A stretch of 29,888 bases of DNA from Fonticula alba (taxonomy: Eukaryota; Opisthokonta; Rotosphaerida; Fonticulaceae), in assembly GCF_000388065.1 (NCBI RefSeq), contig NW_009242977.1, positions 617,332-647,219 on the forward strand, read 5' to 3'. The translations under genes were made by a program, and so were the position numbers. This document shows, in pieces, positions 11,163 through 21,157 of the stretch (positions are counted from its first letter, which is position 1; every line of letters begins with the position of its first letter). The notes under the pieces were generated by a model, which did no database searches, had not been told where the DNA came from, and worked only from the letters and a program-made list of their open reading frames with translations.

Positions 11163-13873
11163 GCGCGCGCACTCTCGCCCCGTTCCCTTGTCGCGCCTTC
11201 CCCCTCCCTCCCCTCCTCCCCTCTCTCTCCCTCCCTGTCTGCCTCCTCTCGCCCTCTCCATCCGGGGGCGGGCGGCGGGGCAGTGCAGTGCAGTGTGTGC
11301 CTGAGCGAGAGGACAGGGCAAGAGGCGGCCGGCGCTACAATAACACCGGTGCATGCCAGTTGCTCCTCCCCCTCCCCGCGCCCCCCCCCTTTCCCCTCCT
11401 CCCTGCGGGGGGAGGGACAGGCGGGGGCGGCGGGTAGGGGCCCGGACAGGGGGGCCTGGGCCGCGCCCCCGCGTGTGTGACGCGCTCCTCCCCCTCCCAG
11501 CAGGTAGTAGCACGCATGGCCCTCGACCCTCGAATGAGCAGAGTGGCGCAGCAGCGGGGGGAGAGGCGCGTGGCCGGCCGGCGGCCAGCCATGTGTGTGG
11601 TGTCTCAGCCTCCTCGCGCGCCCCTGCGCGTGCTGTGGCTGGCCATCCCCTTCCTCCCTCCTCCCCCTTGCTCTCCTCTCTCTCCCTCGTGTGTGTGTGT
11701 GGCCTGCCGTGATGTGCCTCTACACATTCGTGCACACACGCGCGCGCGCCCCCCCCACCCCCTCTCCCTGTATAACTCTCCATAGTTCTATGCTCCACAC
11801 AACGAAACCCCCCCTCCTCTCCCAATACACGCCTATATGCGCAATATATAGCCCCCCACACGTCGGTATGCCGCGTCGTCCCCTCCATTCGCGCTCTGCC
11901 TCTGCCGCCTTCCTTTCCCGTCTGTGTGTGTGTGTGTGTATGTGTGCGCGTGCGGTTGCGCGTCCATGGGGGATCTGCTTCGAGGGGGTTCTCTCGGCTG
12001 GTGTCGCGCCGGTCGGCGTGTGTCGTGCCGGCGTCGGAGAGAGCGTCACCCCGCCGCGAGGCGTCGGGTCTGTTTTTTGGCCCTGCTTCTCGGCCAAGGG
12101 CCCACTCTCGGCTCCCGCAGCTGTGTGTGTGTGTGTGTGTGTCGAAGTCGGCGCAGCAAAAACCGCCGGGGGGCTTGCTGCCTCTCTCGTGGCAGTTGAT
12201 TGCATTCTTTTGCGTCTACTCTCTCGCCCTCTGACCGCCGCCGCCGGGCTACGCCTCCCCCCCCCCCCCCCCTGGGCCGGGTCCCTCGCCCCCCCCCCCC
12301 CCCCCCCCTTTGCCAGCAGATGACGAGAGCCCTGCAACGCGCGACGCTTGAGCATGACCCCCCCTTGCAAGGCTCCAGCCCTGTTCGCAACCAAATCGGC
12401 ATTCGAAATAGAACAAAAGAGAATGTCATTCCAGGTCATTTTGCATGTGATTCACAGTCACCGGATCGCTCCTCGTGCACCACTGGACGCCCTGTCCTGG
12501 CGGCCGTGGCCATATGCTCCCCCTCCCCAGCCGTGCCGGGGCCCGCTCATGCCGCGTTCAACAGGCGCGCGACGCGCGTTTTTCCTCCGTCAGGAGCAGG
12601 CGTTCTGCCCGTCCCCCTGGCCTGCTGGAGGCGATAATTGGGGGGGGGGGGGGCGCGACGCAGGCTTCAGCTGGGCGTGGGGGGGACCGGCCCGGGGGCC
12701 ACCACCATGGCCGCTGGGTAGCGATCACCGTGGGGCCTCTGCGCGCCCGCCTCTCCCGAACGGGGTGTCCCCCCGGCGGGGCTCAATTTCTGGCCGCCTG
12801 AACGGTGGAGGGCCCCGCCGAGCCTTCAACCGAGAGCAACAGGGCGCGAAGGAGAAGGAGGGGGGGGGAGGTGGGGGGGGGGGGCGAGGCCAACCAGACT
12901 GACCAACATGAGTGCGGCATCCCCCCCCCGCAGCCCGGCCGGGACTCGTCTCGACGTGCCCGCACACGCACTGCGGACGCGGGCCCGCGCACATACATGC
13001 ACAGGGTGCGGGATATTCGCCCACCGGGGACGGAGGGGGGTCTCTGCTGCGGCGCCGCGCGCGTACACACACACACACACAGACAAGAGGGAAAACCATT
13101 TGTGTCTACATTTCCTCTCGTGACCGAGAGGAGGCTGGGGAGATTGTATTTGCAGTGTCACGGAGGAGGAGGCAGAAATCAACAAGGGCGCTGAGACTGC
13201 CCGCCCCCTCTGCGCCCCCTCCTGCCCTCCTCGTCTGCGTGCGGGCACACGGACAAACCCCTGGCGGACGCGGCGTCATTGCCAGCATCATGAGTGCCGG
13301 AGTGGGGTAGGAGGGGGGAGGGGGAGAGTAGGAGAGAAAAAAAGAAAAAAAAAGAACGAGCAGACGACGGGCGCGGCTGCGCCGTGCCTTTCCCCCCCAT
13401 CCAAAGGAGAGTTGGTGTGGGGGGGGGGGGGGGAACAGGGGAGGGTTCCTCGATGTTCGCTGTGCCATGAAAGAGGAGAGGAGGAGCGGTGTGCTGGCCA
13501 AGAGAGCAGCACACCCTCGGACTCGGCTCGCTCTGTCGGGCCGCATGCGGCTAGCGCGCGCGAGTATGTGCGCGTATGTGTGTGTGTGGGGGGGGGGGGG
13601 AGGAGGAGAGGGAGGCGCGCAACTGGGGACGAATGTGCGGCATGTGACATCCCTGTCCCCGCGCGCTGGCTGCTCTCCCACCTGCACTCGCCATCGCCTC
13701 CAGAACTATGGAGAAGAGAGGGAGGAAGAGAGAAGCAGAGAAGGGCATGTGCCTGGGGAGGGTGGGGAGGGTGGGGGGAAGCCAATTCACAAGACAAAGC
13801 GGCACAGATGCCCCCTCGCCCACTGCCCGGCGGGGTAGCACCGGCAAAAGGGCTGGCCAGGGCCGCGCGCGCC
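11163..13873. other. Convergent intergenic region between ATP synthase beta and carrier genes
   Basis: 2.7 kb holding the 3' flanks of two convergent genes. I see GT tracts (about 11688-11700, 11922-11938, 12121-12141), poly-C runs (12257-12273, 12290-12308), an A/T-rich patch at 11770-11855 with CAATATATAG, and a second lower-GC island at 12345-12465. No protein family recognised in any frame; no tRNA or rRNA gene found. Confidence 0.6.
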
Positions 13874-15691
13874 TTAGACGACCTTCTTCAGCCACTCCCA
13901 TGCCACCAGGGCGGCGATGGTGTGCGGGGCTGTCCGGACAAGCAGCGCACCGGCGCCGCTGTACAGGCCGGCCAGGCCCTCGGTCCGGGCAATCTGCAGG
14001 CCACGGCTCATGAGGCTGGCCCCGGCGGAGGAGGACTTCTCCGCGTAGAGGCGCGTGCTGACCACATCGAGCGGGGTCATGAAGATGGATGTGAAGCAGG
14101 CGGCCGAGGCGGCGGCGATGGTGATCTCCCCCGTGGACCCCGGGGTCGGGGAGAAGCCGGCCATCGAGTCTGACCGGAGGAAGCGCAGCATCATGCCATA
14201 GCCGGCCAGCTGGGAGCAAGACCCGACGGCTGTCCGGGCGGCCGCCACATTCGATCCCTTCCAGGCGCGGGCCGTCAGGACCGCCAGGCTGGGGCGCTGC
14301 TCCGGGACGAGGGCCGGGTGATTGCCGGCAGTGCCGCTCAGGGGGGCCGGCGCCGCCGAGTAGGTCGGCGGGAAGAGCAGAGCCCGGGTATGGTGGATGA
14401 AGGACCCCGCGGCGCCAGGGGTGCTTCGAGGGCAGAAGACTGCCTGCTGGCGGGTCTTGATCAGGTAGAACGGCGAGGCCAGGAAAGAGCCAAGGCCACC
14501 GGCGCCGATCTGCATGTGTGTGTGTGTGTGTGTGCGTGTGTGGAGGGAGAAGGTGAGATGTGTGGGGCAAGCGGGCTGTACGCGCACGCGCGCGCGCGCG
14601 CGCGAGCGAGCGAGCGCGAGAGACACAGAGAGAAGAGAGGAGGGAAAAGGAGGGCAGCACGCACACTGACGACCAGGGTCACCAGGAGGGGCATCTGTGT
14701 GGCGGTGGTGGCCGACGTGTCGCCGGGCTTCGGCGGGTACAGGGTGTTGGCCACGGTATCATACATCCCCAGACGCACGCCGTTCATGACGATCTGGAAC
14801 ATGTATGCGGCCGAGAGGCCACGGAAGAAAGACCGGGGACCTGGCGAAGGAGACCGACAAGAGAAGGGCAGATGGGGCGGCGGTCAGCGCGCATGCTGCT
14901 GGCGGGCCTGGCAAGTGTGCGAAGAAAAGGAAAGGAAAAAAAAAGAGAAACCAACGACCGGGGAAATCGGGCGAGCGGGACATACCCTCGAGCTTGTACA
15001 GATCGCGGGCCACCGAGTACATGGTCACCCGGGGGGTGATGGCGGTGGCCGGCGCGGCGGCCGCCGCCCCCAGCGAGGAGGCCGTCGAGCCGCGCAGGGC
15101 CACCGAGGTGGCGTTGGCCATCTGGCTGTTGGTGACAGCGGTCACCGGGGCGGCGGTGGCCGGGGGACTGGCCACCGGAGCCGCGGCCGCCGTGGTCGCC
15201 GGTGCCGGGGGGACCGCCACCGCGGACGGCTTGGCCGACGGGGCCACCCCCTTGGCCGCCTGGGCCGCCATGCCGGCCATCTGCAGGCGGACCTTGACCA
15301 CCTCCAGCGGGTGGCTGATGTTGGCGGCAATGACATTGGCCACGGCGCCCAGGGCCACATGCCGCATGATGGAGGGCTGCTTGGCCTGCCCCGGGGCAGT
15401 GACGTTGGCAGCAGCAGCGGAGGTGGTGGTGGCGGCGGTGGCGGTGGCGGCGGCAGTGGTGGCCACCGCCGCCATATCGGTGCCACCGCCGACGCCGACG
15501 CCGGCGCCGCCAGCACCGCCGCTCACCAGCGGCGCCTTCATGTCGTCCAGCAACTCCGCCGGCGGGGAGATCGCGTGCGCCGGGGCAAAGTCGGTGCAGT
15601 GGTTCCCCAAGGAGCCGCCCGGGCTGGCAAGATGCCCGGCCACCAGGGTCGAAGTGCCGGCGAGGTGGGTGCCCGAATCCATGGATGCCAT
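13874..15691 (-). CDS. Mitochondrial carrier (SLC25) of the SLC25A34/35-OAC1 type, three exons, 505 aa
   Basis: Inner-membrane solute carrier. Exons (minus): 15691-14986, 14840-14665 and 14509-13874; donors GTATGT and GTGCGT, phases agree. Three carrier signatures are visible: SHPLEVVKVRLQ (Pro128), ASPFYLIKTRQQ (Pro307) and MTPLDVVSTRLY (Pro440). The missing acid in repeat 2, the missing Lys in repeat 3, plus FQIVMNGVRLGMYD and ARTEGLAGLYSGAGALLVRTAPHTI, match animal SLC25A34/35 and, less closely, yeast Oac1 (oxaloacetate/sulfate). The substrate cannot be read from the sequence. Odd features: about 110 residues of Ala/Thr/Gly-rich N-terminus before the first helix, about 90 low-complexity residues between helices 1 and 2, and about 60 in repeat 2, making it far longer than the usual ~300 aa. 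These lie within open exons with no forced splice sites, but unseen short introns cannot be excluded. Start taken at the first ATG in frame (15691); 15682 is an alternative. Confidence 0.9.
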
Positions 15692-16431
15692 CGGAACGGA
15701 GGAGGTGTGCGGCTCGGAGTATGCGCCTCTGCCAAAGATGGCTGTTCACATTCGAGGCCGGCCAGAGGGGGCAGAGGGGGATCGGTTAGGGCGGCGCGCG
15801 TGTGGGTGTGCGTATCGGCACTTGCGAGTGGGGGCCGTACCAGCGGTGACTGGGCGGGAAGGGGGGAGTATCGCGGGACGCGAAGGCTCACTGGTTTTTT
15901 TTTGGCGGGGAGGAGAGGGGGAGATGTTCTCGTTTGGAACAAGGGAAGGACCGAGCGGCGCCGCGGCGACCGCCATCCAGGGTCGCTGCGCTTTGTGCCT
16001 GCCCCCTCGTGCCCCCCCTCTTGCTGGCTCTCCTTTCCCCCCTGGCACGCGTCACTGTGGCGGGCGTCCCCTCGTTGGGGCCGGCTCCCTGGCTGCCGAG
16101 GCGCTCAAGCCACCGGAAGAGGGCAGATCCGGCCGTGTGCCTGCCGTAGTAGGGGCCTGCGGTTGCGGGCGCCAGGCGGAGGGGTGTTCTCTCCCGCCCG
16201 GCCGCCCGCCCGGCGGTCCGGCGGGGTGCGCTGCCCGGCGTGCGGCCAGACCGGAGCAGGGGAAAGTCGCCCCGTGGACCGGGAGCTCTCCGTTCCGACC
16301 GAACGCCTGTGCGATGTGCCTGCACGGTGTGCCTGTGTGGCCGGTGGTCTCTAGCCGGAGTGACTCGCGCACCCTGGCTGCGCCCCCCCCCCCCCCCCGC
16401 GTCCTCGTGCGAGATGGGGGAGGGGGGCGCG
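15692..16431. other. Upstream region of carrier gene
   Basis: No gene recognised. On the minus strand it should hold the carrier promoter and leader. The only A/T-rich element is an A run (T run on plus, about 15893-15902) some 200 bases upstream of the ATG, with no clear TATA. Plus-strand open frames continue into the gap and are low-complexity. Confidence 0.5.
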
Positions 16432-16650
16432 NNNNNNNNNNNNNNNNNNNNNNNNNNNNNNNNNNNNNNNNNNNNNNNNNNNNNNNNNNNNNNNNNNNNN
16501 NNNNNNNNNNNNNNNNNNNNNNNNNNNNNNNNNNNNNNNNNNNNNNNNNNNNNNNNNNNNNNNNNNNNNNNNNNNNNNNNNNNNNNNNNNNNNNNNNNNN
16601 NNNNNNNNNNNNNNNNNNNNNNNNNNNNNNNNNNNNNNNNNNNNNNNNNN
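16432..16650. other. Assembly gap (219 N)
   Basis: 219 consecutive N, with GC-only sequence on both sides (GGGGGGCGCG before, GGGGGGCGGGGG after). It is probably a scaffold gap at a tract that could not be sequenced. Any open frame crossing it is meaningless. Confidence 0.99.
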
Positions 16651-18475
16651 GGGGGGCGGGGGTGCTCCCCGCACGTCGGGGCGCCGACCAAGCCTGGGGA
16701 GAGCAACGGGAGGCCGAGCCGAGCAGAGGATGGGGGCCAACTGGGAGCTCGCCACTCGGGCGCACTGGCCCCCTTGCTGCTGAACGGGGGCGGGGGGGGG
16801 CGAGGGGGATCCTCCGCCAGTGGCGGTGTCCGCGCAAACATCTGGCACCGCTCCCCTCGCTGGCCCGGGAAATCGAGAATTGGTGGGTATGTGCTTCGCA
16901 TGCGCGCCTCGCACGGCTACCCGGGGAGGTCAGCCGGGCGCACGCACGACGCCCCCGGCCCACGGCCATGCTGACGGCCCGCCCCGCCCCGGCCCGCCCC
17001 GGCCCGCCCCCCGGGACCCTACGCACCGGGGGGCACCCCCCCCCCGCCCGCCGTGCCCCAGCACCCTGCCTCTCGCCAAAGGCCCCCCGCCCCCCCCGCG
17101 CCCGTGTGTGGTGTCCCGCCATACAGGCGGGCGCGTCCGAGCGCCGAGGCGCGCGCCCAGTCCCCGCGCCAAGCGGAGAACGTCTGACACATATCGATCC
17201 CAGATTCGATGCCAATGGCGGGTGTATCTCTTCGGCCCCGGAGCCCCCGAGGCCAGGAGGGCGGGCCGGCCACGGCAGACGGGCCTGGCGCCGCCTGGCG
17301 CGCCGCACGAGCTTGCGACTGCGCACCTCCGCCCGCGCCCTTGCGCGCTCGGCCAGACGCCGCAATGCCGCATGCAGCTGGTGGCCTGAGCGCCCCTATC
17401 CTCCCCCCCCCGGCCCCCCCCCCTGGGGCAGGCGGCGGGAGGTGGCTTACCGCAGAATTTGGCCGGCTTATCTCGCCGCCGGTGGCCGTGGACGCGCCCA
17501 CCCCAGCACCCCCGGGTTTCATGTGTGCCCCACCTCTCTCTGCCTCGTCAAGCCTCATTGCCCGCCCACCAAACGGCACGCTGCCACGCCTTTGTCCCCA
17601 CTCGACGAGTGGGGGAGAGAGAGAGAGAGGGGCGGGGGAGAAGGACACCGGACGCGCATGCCCACCAGGGATGGCCTCGATTGTGTGTGTGTGTGCGCAC
17701 ACGCATGTACCCCCGCCCGGCTTTTGGGGCGCGTCCTCAGGCGAGCGCCGGGCGCCTGCGTGCCGGGGGGGGGGGGGGCCGAAAAACAGCCGGCCCGCTG
17801 GAATTTCTCCCGCCCCTTCCCCCCACATGCCCCGCGTCTCGGTCCTGCAACGTTGCGAGCCTGTAACCGGCCACAAACGGGGTGGGGGCACCCCCCCCCC
17901 CAGCCGGCGTTCTTCCCCTCCGGGCCCCCAGGGGGGCGAGGGAACGCGGTGCGTGAGCGGCGTCGTGTTCTTCTCCATCAACGGGCCGGGGTCACATTGG
18001 GCCGAACGGGGGCGGCGGGGGGGGGGTATTATTGTGCGATTTTTCGCCAGCGTTGCCCTCTCCCCTTGGCCCCGGCCGCGGCTCTCTCCCAACACAAGAC
18101 GGGCTCATCATTGGTGGGCATCTCACCCGAAAGATCGGCAGGCCGGCGGGGGGGGGGGGGGAGGCGGGCTGGCGAACGACGCCCACACACGAGCATAGCC
18201 CGGGGGCGGGGGGGGGGGACTGACAAGCACGACAGCCGGCGGCTGTGGCGGTGGCGCAGCGGTGCCGCGCGCCGCGGCCGGTCCACCGGCGCACCGCGTT
18301 CCCCCGAATAGCGCCCCTGGGGGCAGGGCAGGGGCGCCAGGCCTCGGGTTTCGGGGGAGCGGCATGGGCCGATGTGCCGGAGGCGCACCGGGCCCGCTCG
18401 CTTCGGGGCCCGGGGCCGACGCGTTGCGCCCCGCCTCGAACATATTTCCTCGCCCCCGGCGCTCGGGTTCCCTCC

Positions 18476-18525
18476 CCCCCCGCGTCTTCGGGGGCCGGTG
18501 GCTGCGCTCCCCGAAGACGTGGGGG
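18476..18525. repeat. Strong inverted repeat (hairpin)
   Basis: CGTCTTCGGGG at 18483-18493 is the perfect reverse complement of CCCCGAAGACG at 18509-18519, separated by 15 bases. After one G-T mismatch the stem continues with C-run against G-run (18476-18481 and 18521-18525). An RNA from either strand would fold tightly. There is no adjacent gene or T run, so a terminator or RNA role is not shown. Confidence 0.85.
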
Positions 18526-18584
18526 TTCGACGCGCGTGCCACTTCCCCCCCCCCTTGGGAGGGAGCTTCGGTCTGGACAGGCCA

Positions 18585-18624
18585 CGGACACACGGACACA
18601 CGGACACACGGACACACGGACACA
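18585..18624 (+). repeat. 8-bp minisatellite CGGACACA, five copies
   Basis: Five perfect copies of CGGACACA in tandem, followed by CACACA repeats to about 18634. Spacing is zero, so it is a simple tandem repeat and not a CRISPR-like array. Confidence 0.9.
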
Positions 18625-19323
18625 CACACACACATGCACGCACACACAGACATGCACCCGGCGCATGCCGCGAGAGGGCGTGCCGGAGCTCGTCACATGT
18701 GGGCCAAGCGCGCAATGTCCCGCCCCGCCCCCAGCGAATGGCAGATTCGGGCGCCCGCTCGTCGACCCCCCCCGAAGGGATGGCACCGGGCGTCCGCCGA
18801 TCGGATATGTCGCTCACCGGGGTCCGCTGAGTGCCGGCGGCGACGGCCGGTACGCGACGACAGCCAGGCGTCCGGGTGTCCCAAGCTGCTCTGCGCCCGC
18901 CCCCCCCCCCCCCACCTCATATACATGCTCGGGGAGACCCGGGCGGACAGGGACCTGCGACCGAGCCGTAGCCGAGGGCCGCCTTGGACACCCCGAAGCA
19001 AGGCAGCCCGCGCTAACACCTGTTCCGGCCCTCCCCCGGGCGGCAGGCCGACGAGCAGCAGGCAGCGGGCGCGCAGGGCCGGGAGCGCTGGTCGTGAAGC
19101 CGGCGCGCCGCCGCCAGCCACCCACGGGCGCTCCCTCCCCCACGCCCCCCCAGGGGCCGTCCGTAAAGGAGCCGGCTGACTCCCACCAGGCGGCGGGGCC
19201 CTGCACATGGGGCAAAACCGCCACCACGCCCTCACCAAACGGCCGCGAGCACACGTCCGGCCCTCTGACCCAGCGGTGCACGTCCCTCGGCGCCCTGGGC
19301 CCCCGGGTGGGGCCATGGACGCT

Positions 19324-19345
19324 CGCGCGCGCGCGCGCGCGCGCG
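19324..19345. repeat. CG alternating tract
   Basis: About eleven CG units in a row, a sequence that readily adopts Z-DNA when supercoiled. Similar tracts lie at about 14585-14603 (carrier intron 2), 29001-29015 and 29068-29088. Confidence 0.85.
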
Positions 19346-21157
19346 TGGCTAGGGGCACCCCGCCGCCGGGAGCAGCCCCGCCGGAAGAGGGGGCGAGAGA
19401 AGGGCAGGCCAAGAAGCTGGGCGGGCGACGGACGGCCCGCCTGCCGCGTGGTGGGCGATCCGGCGATGCACGGAGGCCCCCACTCGCGGCACAAAAGCCA
19501 TGTCAATGGCCCGACCCCGGGGTGAAAGCCACCCCTCCACGGGGCGACCATTCCCCCCCCCCCCCCCCGCCCCCCTACCAGCACCCAGTGCGCACTCCGT
19601 CTTACGAGCGCCTCCGTTGCTGGCCGGGCCCACGCTCCCCGGCTGACGCACATCAAGCGGCAAGGGAAAACCGCCGCGGCGGCTGCCCAGCCGCCGGGAG
19701 GCCAGGGCCTCCTTCGAGGAGCCCGCGCCCGGGACCGTCAGCGCGCGCCCTGGGTTTTTAATTGCCGCGCGTCGGCGCTGAGCCGCGGCCACGGTCGCGA
19801 GTCGCGGCCAGGCCACACGAGAGACACGCCCCCCCCCCCCCTGCCGCCCCTCGTGCAACACGGGCCGCCCGCATGCGCCCTCCGCCGCCGGTCTCGAGGG
19901 CCCTCCCCCCCCCATGACATCGGGCGGCGAAATGGAAATCCTGTCCGTTGGCAGATGAGGATGGCATGATGCCCTCGCCCGACCCGGTGTGTTTGCCGGC
20001 CTCGGCCTCCCCCCCCCCTCCCCGTCTGGGGCCGGCCGCCGGAGGCGCGCACAACTGTGCTGCCGCGCGCGCGTCTGGCGTTCGCCGCACGGCGCAGCGG
20101 AGGGCCGCCCGGGGGTGGCTCCAGTCCCCCCCCCCCCTCTACGACATGCTCTTCCTCCCTGTGGGCGCCACAAGAAAAGAGCCGCACCACGGATCGCGCG
20201 CCGAACGCACGGGACGGGGTCCAGGCCGTCACCAGTTATGGCACCATGCTGACGGAATCGGGCATGCACCGCGGGGCCTGCCCCAGGCCAGGGAGGGGGA
20301 GGCCCGGGGACGTGTCCTTGCCCCTCGTGTCCCCCCGGAAAAGAACGGACCGGCCCACCTGCGCACCGTGCCGTCCCCTCGCCACTCCCCCCCCCCCGCA
20401 GTGCCCATTGCTTAGCAAGCCTACGTCGGTTGCCCGGCCATCGGCCGGCCGGTCGGTCGGTCGGGACCTTCATGTCACCATCCTTCGCCTGCATGTGCGG
20501 CTGCCCCCCCCCCCCCTCTCGCCAGGGTGCTGGGGCGGCCGGGCGCCCAAAGAGTCGGGACCGATTGAAACACGGTCGGGGTGCCGCGGGCAGGTTCGCG
20601 CGCCCGGCGCGTGTGCCGCGCCAATTTTACCCGGACCCCACTGCTCCCGCCGGCCTTCCTCCCCCGGCTCCGGCGCCAGGCCCGACAACATCAGACCACC
20701 CCGGCGGCAGTGGCTCGTCCACACAACCACCATCGGTCGGCAACCGTTTCACCACTCCCTGGCGAACCCCCAGGCCCCCCCTGCGCGCCCCCACGAACAC
20801 GACCCCGCCTGCCCGCCCGCCCGCCCGCCCACCGTGCCCTGGCAGGGACGCCCAATCTGCTATGGGAGAATGCGGTACTGGAAGCAGGACGATCCGACAA
20901 ATCAGACGCCGGCCTGCTGCGGGTGCCCCAACGCAGCATGGCCAAGCCCGGATGCGGACGGAAAAAGCAGCACAAAAGAGGATGTATTGGGGGGGGGGGG
21001 ATGAAGAGAAAGGACACGCAGGCAGGGAGGAAAGGAGCAGATATTCCCTCGTGCCCCCCCTCCTCTTTCTCTCTCTGGCTCGCTCGCACAAGCAAAGGGC
21101 CAGCAGAAAGAGAGGGGCAGAAGAGGGAAAGGGAAGGGGCTGGGCCTGTCTCTTGCT

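Larger units (their letters stand above)
16651..21157. other. Long gene-poor region between carrier and BRR2 genes
   Basis: About 4.5 kb without a recognisable gene on either strand. It holds a hairpin at 18476-18525, an 8-bp minisatellite at 18585-18624, a CG alternating tract at 19324-19345, a CGGT repeat at 20450-20464 and many poly-C/poly-G runs (for example 17766-17778, 18901-18912, 19554-19568). The part near 20850-21157 is less GC-biased and is probably BRR2 3' UTR on the minus strand. Long frames exist on both strands but are Arg/Pro/Ala/Gly-rich and without familiar motifs. Confidence 0.55.

Noticed and set aside
18249-18310. tRNA-like A box (TGGCGCAGCGGTG)
   Set aside because: No TTCRA-type B box follows at a suitable distance and no acceptor stem forms.
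14805-18311. 1168-codon plus-strand open frame
   Set aside because: It crosses the N gap and runs antisense to the carrier gene; no recognisable motif. Long stop-free frames are expected at this GC content.
18521-18545. GGTTCGAC resembling a tRNA T loop
   Set aside because: The flanking bases do not pair as a T stem and no A box lies upstream.
18585-18634. Short repeats considered as a CRISPR array
   Set aside because: Units are 8 bases with no spacers; this is a eukaryotic minisatellite.
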